DNA of 64,000 nucleotides, taken from contig NZ_CP066218.1 of assembly GCF_016313185.1 (NCBI RefSeq), positions 1,240,001 to 1,304,000 on the forward strand. Direction: 5' to 3'. Below, one piece after another: positions 59,027 through 64,000 of the stretch. Both the position numbers and the translations under genes were made by a program. The stretch is from Mycolicibacterium baixiangningiae (lineage in GTDB: Bacteria; Actinomycetota; Actinomycetes; Mycobacteriales; Mycobacteriaceae). The notes under the pieces are model-generated. The model saw only the letters and a program-made list of their open reading frames with translations. It was not told the origin of the DNA and made no database searches. The first letter of the stretch is position 1. Each line of letters starts with the position of its first letter.

Positions 59027-59083
59027 CTAGACCACGGGCACCGCAGGCCGGTACCCGTAGAAAAATCGCTGCGTGTCACGCAC
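59027..59083 (-). CDS. Leader peptide, Phe/Tyr-rich, upstream of chorismate mutase
   Basis: A GTG-started 18-codon frame encodes MRDTQRFFYGYRPAVPVV and stops at 59027. Phe-Phe-Tyr-Gly-Tyr is the regulatory amino-acid cluster expected for attenuation of an aromatic pathway gene. CACACT ends seven bases upstream with TTGCGC 18 bases before it, giving a leaderless mRNA. The codons overlap a stable hairpin (ACGGGTACCG / CGGTGCCCGT), and the terminator-like hairpin follows. Absence of Trp codons fits control by Phe/Tyr. Not proven to be translated. Confidence 0.65.
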   Translation of the reverse strand: MRDTQRFFYGYRPAVPVV

Positions 59084-59123
59084 GGTAGTCAGTGTGCCAC
59101 TCGCGGCCGTGCCAGCGCAAAGA

Positions 59124-59146
59124 GTGTCACCGCACGGCGGTAAGTT
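59124..59146 (+). promoter_or_regulatory. RecA-independent (PafBC-type) DNA-damage promoter of uvrD1
   Basis: GTGTCACCG, eight bases, TAAGTT resembles the mycobacterial motif tTGTCRgtg-N8-TAnnnT with the exact N8 spacing; core TGTCA and TAAGTT match, the flanks less well. The ATG at 59156 is nine bases below the -10. Confidence 0.5.
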
Positions 59147-59155
59147 GGGGCAGAC

Positions 59156-61501
59156 ATGAGTGTGAACGTGACTGAACCGAGATCCAGGCCCGACAGCGGG
59201 CCCGAGGAGCTGCTCGACGGCCTCAACCCCCAGCAGCGCCAGGCGGTTCTGCACGAGGGCTCGCCCCTGCTGATCGTGGCCGGTGCGGGTTCGGGCAAGA
59301 CCGCGGTGCTGACCCGCCGCATCGCCTACCTGCTGGCCGCCCGCGACGTCGGTGTGGGTCAGGTGCTGGCCATCACGTTCACCAACAAGGCCGCCGCGGA
59401 GATGCGCGAACGCGTGGTGGGGCTGGTGGGTCCGCGCGCCCGATCCATGTGGGTGTCGACATTCCACTCCACCTGCGTGCGGATCCTGCGCAACCAGGCG
59501 ACACTGCTGCCCGGCCTGAACTCGAACTTCTCGATCTACGACGCCGACGATTCCCGCCGGTTGCTGCTGATGATCGGCAAGGATATGGGCCTGGACACCA
59601 AGAAGTACTCGCCCCGCCTGCTGTCCAACGGCATCTCCAACCTGAAGAACGAGCTGATCGGGCCCGAACAGGCCGCCGCCGAGGCGTCGGAGGCCGCCGA
59701 CGACCTGGCCCGCATCATCGCCGAGGTCTACGCGGAGTACCAGCGCCGGCTGCGGTCGGCGAACGCACTCGACTTCGACGACCTGATCGGTGAGACGGTC
59801 GCTGTGCTGCAGCGTTTCCCGCAGATCGCGCAGTACTACCGCCGCCGGTTCCGCCACATCCTGGTCGACGAGTACCAGGACACCAACCACGCCCAGTACA
59901 TGCTGGTGCGTGAGCTGGTGGGCCACGACCTCCCCGAGGACGACGGGGTGCCTCCCGCGGAGTTGTGCGTGGTGGGCGACGCCGACCAGTCGATCTACGC
60001 GTTCCGCGGCGCCACGATCCGCAACATCGAGGACTTCGAGCGGGACTACCCCAACGCCACGACCATCCTGCTGGAGCAGAACTACCGCTCCACCCAGACC
60101 ATCCTCAACGCCGCCAACTCGGTGATCGCCCGCAACACCGGCCGGCGGGAGAAGCGGCTGTGGACCGACTCCGGCCAAGGTGAGCTGATCGTCGGCTACG
60201 TCGCCGACAACGAGCACGACGAGGCCCGCTTCGTCGCGAGTGAGATCGACCGGCTCGCCGACCAGGGTGGCTACAACTACTCAGACGTCGCGGTGTTCTA
60301 CCGCACCAACAACAACTCACGCGCACTCGAAGAGGTGTTCATCCGCGCCGGCATCCCGTACAAGGTGGTCGGCGGCGTTCGCTTCTACGAGCGCAGGGAG
60401 ATCCGCGACATCGTCGCCTACCTGCGGGTGCTCGACAACCCCGGTGATTCGGTGAGCATGCGCCGCATCCTCAACACCCCGCGGCGCGGGATCGGCGACC
60501 GGGCGGAGGCGTGCGTCGCGGTGTACGCCGAGAACACCGGCAGCAGCTTCAACGACGCCCTTCAGGCCGCGGCCGAGGGCAGGGTGCCGATGCTCAACAC
60601 CCGCTCGGAGAAGTGCATCACGAGCTTCGTGCAGATGCTCGACGATCTGCGCGGCCGCCTGGGCGACGAACTCGGTGAGCTGGTCGAGGCGGTGCTCGAC
60701 CGCACCGGCTACCGCGCGGAGCTCGAAGCGTCCAACGATCCGCAGGACCTCGCACGGCTGGACAACCTCAACGAATTGGTCAGCGTCGCGCACGAATTCA
60801 GCATCGACCGGGCCAACGCCGCCGCACTGGCCGAGGACCTCGACGAACCGGTCGACGAGGACGTCCCCGACACCGGTGTGCTGGCCCAGTTCCTCGAGCG
60901 GGTGTCACTGGTAGCCGACGCCGACGACATCCCCGAGCACGGCTCGGGCGTCGTCACCATGATGACGCTGCACACCGCCAAGGGGCTGGAGTTCCCGGTC
61001 GTGTTCGTCACCGGCTGGGAGGACGGCATGTTCCCGCACATGCGGGCCCTGGGCGACCCGAACGAACTGTCCGAGGAACGCCGACTGGCCTACGTGGGCA
61101 TCACCCGGGCCCGGCAACGGCTCTACCTCAGCCGGGCGAAGGTGCGCTCGTCGTGGGGGCAGCCGATGCTCAATCCCGAATCGCGGTTCCTGCGCGAGAT
61201 TCCGCAGGAACTCATCGAGTGGCGGCGCACCGATCCGACGCCGTCGTTCAGCGCACCGGTCAGCGGTGCGGGGCGGTTCGGCTCACCAGATCAGCGACGA
61301 CCGGCCCCCGGCCGGTCCGGTGCGGGTAAGCGCCCGTTGATCGTGCTCGAGCCCGGCGACCGCATCACCCACGACAAGTACGGGCTGGGCCGCGTCGAGG
61401 AGGTGTCCGGGGTCGGTGAGTCGGCTATGTCGCTGATCGATTTCGGCAGCGCCGGACGCGTCAAGCTCATGCACAACCACGCGCCGGTGAGCAAGCTCTA
61501 G
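59156..61501 (+). CDS. uvrD1: ATP-dependent DNA helicase UvrD1 (UvrD/PcrA family)
   Basis: The 781-residue superfamily-1 helicase has motif I VAGAGSGKTAVLTRRIAYLL (about 41-60), the DEXX box VDEYQDTNHAQYM near residue 237, and TAKGLEFPVVFVTGWEDG near residue 605. It unwinds DNA 3' to 5' in nucleotide excision repair, and in mycobacteria UvrD1 is reported to work with Ku. The start region ELLDGLNPQQRQAVLH is typical. The C-terminal 60 residues carry the Tudor-like RNA-polymerase-binding motif (GDRITHDKYGLGRV). Its stop overlaps that of the convergent membrane protein. Confidence 0.95.
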   Translation: MSVNVTEPRSRPDSGPEELLDGLNPQQRQAVLHEGSPLLIVAGAGSGKTAVLTRRIAYLLAARDVGVGQVLAITFTNKAAAEMRERVVGLVGPRARSMWVSTFHSTCVRILRNQATLLPGLNSNFSIYDADDSRRLLLMIGKDMGLDTKKYSPRLLSNGISNLKNELIGPEQAAAEASEAADDLARIIAEVYAEYQRRLRSANALDFDDLIGETVAVLQRFPQIAQYYRRRFRHILVDEYQDTNHAQYMLVRELVGHDLPEDDGVPPAELCVVGDADQSIYAFRGATIRNIEDFERDYPNATTILLEQNYRSTQTILNAANSVIARNTGRREKRLWTDSGQGELIVGYVADNEHDEARFVASEIDRLADQGGYNYSDVAVFYRTNNNSRALEEVFIRAGIPYKVVGGVRFYERREIRDIVAYLRVLDNPGDSVSMRRILNTPRRGIGDRAEACVAVYAENTGSSFNDALQAAAEGRVPMLNTRSEKCITSFVQMLDDLRGRLGDELGELVEAVLDRTGYRAELEASNDPQDLARLDNLNELVSVAHEFSIDRANAAALAEDLDEPVDEDVPDTGVLAQFLERVSLVADADDIPEHGSGVVTMMTLHTAKGLEFPVVFVTGWEDGMFPHMRALGDPNELSEERRLAYVGITRARQRLYLSRAKVRSSWGQPMLNPESRFLREIPQELIEWRRTDPTPSFSAPVSGAGRFGSPDQRRPAPGRSGAGKRPLIVLEPGDRITHDKYGLGRVEEVSGVGESAMSLIDFGSAGRVKLMHNHAPVSKL

Positions 61502-62148
61502 CCCGGCTGGGCCCATCGTCCGGTGCTGGGCAGCAGCGTCAGCACGATCGCCGCCAGCGGCAGCACGGGGATCGCGTAGACGATCCACGGGAACTTCGCC
61601 CCGGCGACGAACAGGCTGCCGAAGATCAGCAGCCCGATGACGCAGCCGACGACGATCAGCAGGCGGCTCATCCGCCGGCGCAGCAGCAGCATGACCAGCC
61701 CGCCGATCGATGCTGCGGCGGAGATCGTCGTGAGGAATCCGATGGCCACGCAGAACAACCGGTCGGTCTGCCACCACCCGGCGATGAGATCGGTGGCGAT
61801 GACCGCCGTCGCCCATCCGGACAGGATCGCGAGCACCGCCGCGGCGACCGCGGTGCGCGGATGCGCGATCAGCCCCGTTCGGGGGATCTCCACCGGCCGG
61901 GGCCGCGGGATGTACGACGTCTGTGTGCCATCGTCGACCACAGGCGGTTCGATGTAGCTGGTCTGCGGTTCGTGGCTGACCGTGGGGAGTCCGCCGGTCG
62001 GGTGACGGCGGATGATGCCGGTCGGCGGATCGCTGGACGGCACGGGAATCGCGCCGGTCGGGTGCCGACGGATGATGCCCGTCTTGGGGTCGTCCTGAGT
62101 GGCCTGGGCCGGATCGTCTGGGTGGCCAGTCGAGTCAGCAGCGCTCAC
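61498..62148 (-). CDS. Membrane protein with TGIIRRHPTG repeats
   Basis: The 216-residue protein has a cytosolic proline-rich N terminus in which TGIIRRHPTG occurs twice (about 22-31 and 43-52) and QTSYI twice, then about four membrane helices (about 97-118, 130-155, 160-178, 184-208). No family was recognised. The GTG start abuts the stop of the upstream M23 peptidase gene, so both are likely co-transcribed. It converges on uvrD1 with a four-base overlap. A role at the cell envelope is possible given its partner. Confidence 0.75.
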   Translation of the reverse strand: MSAADSTGHPDDPAQATQDDPKTGIIRRHPTGAIPVPSSDPPTGIIRRHPTGGLPTVSHEPQTSYIEPPVVDDGTQTSYIPRPRPVEIPRTGLIAHPRTAVAAAVLAILSGWATAVIATDLIAGWWQTDRLFCVAIGFLTTISAAASIGGLVMLLLRRRMSRLLIVVGCVIGLLIFGSLFVAGAKFPWIVYAIPVLPLAAIVLTLLPSTGRWAQPG

Positions 62149-63246
62149 TCAGCCAACATAGCTGCCGGTGGTGACGCCCCGCTTGGACAACCACCCCACC
62201 GGATCGACGCGGTTCGCACCGCCGAGCAGCACCTCGAAGTGCAGGTGCGGTCCGGTCGAATTGCCGCGATTACCCATCGTCGCGATCTGGTCGCCGGCCA
62301 TCACCTGCTCGCCGACGCTCACCGACCAGGTGTTCAGATGACCGTAGAGCGTCACCGTGCCGTCGGCGTGGCGCAGCTTGACCCAGGCGCCGTAGCCGGC
62401 GGTCGGGCCGACGTCGGTGACGACACCGTCGGCGGCGGCCAGGATCGGCGTGCCGATCGGTCCGGCGACGTCGATACCGCCGTGCAGCACACCCCAGCGG
62501 TAACCGAACCCGGACGTCCACACGCCCTTCGTGGGCATCACGTACAGGGGGCGCAGCTGGCGCGCCTCGCGTTCGGCGCGCTCCTGGGCGAACGCGGCGG
62601 CCTTCTGGATCTCCTCGGTGTGCACGGAGGCGTTGGCGGTCGAGGCAACCGACACGATCTGCATGCCGTCGACAGAGCCCGTGATGGATGCACCCTCGAC
62701 CGTGGTCGAGCCCGCTGCCAGCACCGTGTCGGTGGTCGCCGGGGCGGAGTTCTGCGTCATCGTGTACGCGCCTGCGGCGGTCGCGCCCGCGGCCATGGCG
62801 GCGATCACCAGACGGCTCTTGATCGGGCCTTCGACGTCCTTGCGGTGCGACCCCCCACGGCGAGCGCGGAGATCGATGACGCCGGTGGCGGCGTTCCCGT
62901 CGCTGACGTCGGTGTGGCTGTCGCGGTAGGCGCGGGTGCGGCGCGGGACAGCGGAGCCGGCGGCGGGCGCATCGTTGGCGCGGAACTGCGCGGGGACGGC
63001 CAGTCGCAGCGGGATCAGGTCGTCGGTGTCGTGCAGGTCGTCGAGTTCGGGGGCGCTGATGACCTGCGCCTCACGATCGAAGGCGGTGCTGTCACGGAAG
63101 TCGAGATCAGCCAGGTCACCGAACTCGTTGAACGGGATGATGTCGGTGATCTCAGCGGCGCGCTCGGCGGGGATCGAAACCACCTGGCGCAGGCGGGCGT
63201 TCGTCGACGCTCCCTCGCGGGACCTGGACGAACGATGCGCTGCCAA
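62149..63246 (-). CDS. M23-family metallopeptidase (LytM domain), membrane-anchored
   Basis: The 365-residue protein has a cytosolic N terminus of about 140 residues with acidic segments, one membrane helix (about 148-168, LVIAAMAAGATAAGAYTM) and an external LytM domain (about 250-365). Zinc ligands are visible: HGGIDVAGPIG (His, Asp) and HLHFEV with the second histidine. Such enzymes cleave peptidoglycan cross-links. The TTG at 63246 after AAAGGA is chosen; upstream codons look non-coding. It matches Rv0950c in position and shares its upstream region with sucC. Confidence 0.85.
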   Translation of the reverse strand: MAAHRSSRSREGASTNARLRQVVSIPAERAAEITDIIPFNEFGDLADLDFRDSTAFDREAQVISAPELDDLHDTDDLIPLRLAVPAQFRANDAPAAGSAVPRRTRAYRDSHTDVSDGNAATGVIDLRARRGGSHRKDVEGPIKSRLVIAAMAAGATAAGAYTMTQNSAPATTDTVLAAGSTTVEGASITGSVDGMQIVSVASTANASVHTEEIQKAAAFAQERAEREARQLRPLYVMPTKGVWTSGFGYRWGVLHGGIDVAGPIGTPILAAADGVVTDVGPTAGYGAWVKLRHADGTVTLYGHLNTWSVSVGEQVMAGDQIATMGNRGNSTGPHLHFEVLLGGANRVDPVGWLSKRGVTTGSYVG

Positions 63247-63353
63247 CCTGAAGAATCCTTTGTCGTGACCAGAATGTGACCTATCAAGACCAGATGGCAC
63301 GTTAACCAAATCCCAATGTGGGTGGCAACCCGTGAGGGCGATGCGCGCGGTTT

Positions 63354-63369
63354 TGTGACGTGTATCACG
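63354..63369. promoter_or_regulatory. CRP-like site between M23 gene and sucC
   Basis: TGTGACGTGTATCACG matches TGTGA-N6-TCACA at 9 of 10 fixed bases. It lies 141 bases upstream of sucC and 108 upstream of the M23 start. Mycobacterial CRP (Rv3676-type) uses this consensus. Confidence 0.45.
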
Positions 63370-63509
63370 TTCGGGGCGCGGTGAGATCTCCCACATCCAC
63401 GGTGGGCGGTGACGACCGGCTCAGCCGGTGTGGATAAAGTTCCCCACAGCCCCCTGGGTGCAAACCTTCTCGATAAACGTGAACGTCAACGCAGACAGAC
63501 AGTGAGTCC

Positions 63510-64000
63510 ATGGACCTTTTCGAGTACCAGGCGAAGGAGCTGTTCGCCAAGCACAACGTTCCGACCACGCCCGGCCGGGTGACCGACACCGCAGAAGACG
63601 CCAAAGCGATCGCCGAGGAGATCGGCAAGCCGGTCATGGTCAAGGCGCAGGTCAAGGTCGGCGGCCGCGGTAAGGCCGGTGGCGTGAAGTACGCCGCCAC
63701 CGCCGACGACGCGTTCACCCACGCGCAGAACATCCTCGGCCTCGACATCAAGGGCCACGTCGTCAAGAAGCTGCTGGTCGCCGAGGCGAGTGACATCGCC
63801 GAGGAGTACTACATCTCGTTCCTGCTCGACCGCTCCAACCGCACCTACCTGGCGATGTGCTCGGTCGAGGGCGGGATGGAGATCGAAGAGGTCGCCGCCA
63901 CCAAGCCCGACCGCCTGGCCAAGGTGCCGGTCGACGCCGTCAAGGGTGTCGACGAGGCGTTCGCCCGCTCCATCGCCGAGCAGGGCCACCTGCCCGCGGA
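63510..64000 (+). CDS. sucC: Succinyl-CoA ligase, ADP-forming, beta subunit (5' part)
   Basis: The first 163 codons are present; the window ends inside the gene. [20 protein letters not shown] is the ATP-grasp N terminus and [19 protein letters not shown] (about 44-62) is the nucleotide-binding loop, as expected for SucC of the TCA cycle. The ATG at 63510 gives the universal start. In related genomes sucD follows directly. No ribosome site of note is seen, GTGAG being the nearest. Confidence 0.95.
   Translation, partial: MDLFEYQAKELFAKHNVPTTPGRVTDTAEDAKAIAEEIGKPVMVKAQVKVGGRGKAGGVKYAATADDAFTHAQNILGLDIKGHVVKKLLVAEASDIAEEYYISFLLDRSNRTYLAMCSVEGGMEIEEVAATKPDRLAKVPVDAVKGVDEAFARSIAEQGHLPA

Noticed and set aside
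1..64000. CRISPR arrays, prophage, insertion sequences or replication origin
   Set aside because: No regularly spaced direct repeats, transposase, phage structural genes or DnaA-box clusters were seen.

Overview
The window is high-GC (about two thirds G+C) actinobacterial chromosome and almost certainly comes from a rapidly growing, environmental Mycobacterium (Mycolicibacterium). The evidence is a dense set of mycobacterial family members: SigK/RskA, F420-dependent luciferase-like oxidoreductases, Ku and LigD, an Lsr2-like protein, a GjpA-type porin, UvrD1, the small AroQ chorismate mutase, and several apparently leaderless ATG/GTG genes. From memory, much of the gene order follows M. tuberculosis Rv0924c-Rv0927c (mntH, reductase, SDR), Rv0937c-Rv0938 (ku, ligD) and Rv0940c-Rv0951 (LLM enzyme, STAS-ATPase, DUF4873 protein, fpg, SDR, pgi, chorismate mutase, uvrD1, M23 peptidase, sucC), with a sigK-rskA block on the left.

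Layout. 1-3.1 kb: cupin, membrane protein, a small heat-shock protein under a CIRCE element, a GAF-ANTAR regulator, a small secreted protein and tRNA-Arg(CCU). 3.1-7.5 kb: an LLM enzyme, a GCS2-type ligase and the sigK-rskA pair with a DUF1365 gene. 7.5-15.6 kb: amidohydrolase plus amino-acid permease; mntH plus a gamma-glutamylcyclotransferase/poly-gamma-glutamate hydrolase fusion; three tandem tiny secreted proteins; a reductase-SDR pair. 15.7-30.4 kb: ku (overlapped by an Lsr2-like gene) and ligD, separated by a porin, a polyol uptake/catabolism locus and a frameshifted DUF559 gene framed by inverted repeats. 30.5-35.7 kb: a MarR-controlled redox operon, a decarboxylase remnant, RNase HI, DUF4383, a methyltransferase and an SDR. 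35.7-44.6 kb: cyanide-insensitive-type bd oxidase, a second GAF-ANTAR gene, a cheB / STAS-ATPase / cheR signalling operon, and an LLM enzyme and DUF4235 gene around a KstR-like box. 44.6-53.2 kb: TPP enzyme, diiron oxygenase with a DUF4873 protein, YihY protein, cobF, holin-like protein, fpg, SDR and an XRE-membrane module. 53.2-64 kb: pgi, aldehyde dehydrogenase, acyltransferase-SGNH protein, chorismate mutase, uvrD1, membrane protein, M23 peptidase and the 5' end of sucC.

How the genes work together. DNA repair is a theme: Ku, LigD, UvrD1 and an Fpg-family glycosylase all lie here. The polyol locus has divergent halves (mannitol dehydrogenase and fructokinase; SorC regulator and ABC importer) around paired operators. 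The cheB/STAS-ATPase/cheR operon is a chemotaxis-like module in a genus without flagella and may feed a SigF-type stress response; three SigF-like promoters occur nearby.

The most interesting unlisted signals are: (1) an 18-codon leader peptide with Phe-Phe-Tyr-Gly-Tyr followed by a terminator-like hairpin upstream of chorismate mutase, a candidate Phe/Tyr attenuator; (2) inverted hairpin repeats framing the DUF559 gene; (3) a dispersed palindromic repeat with GTGATTTCGGCGTG-type ends at two gene junctions; (4) a family of three tandem small secreted proteins. All functional statements come from reading the sequence; no database search was possible.
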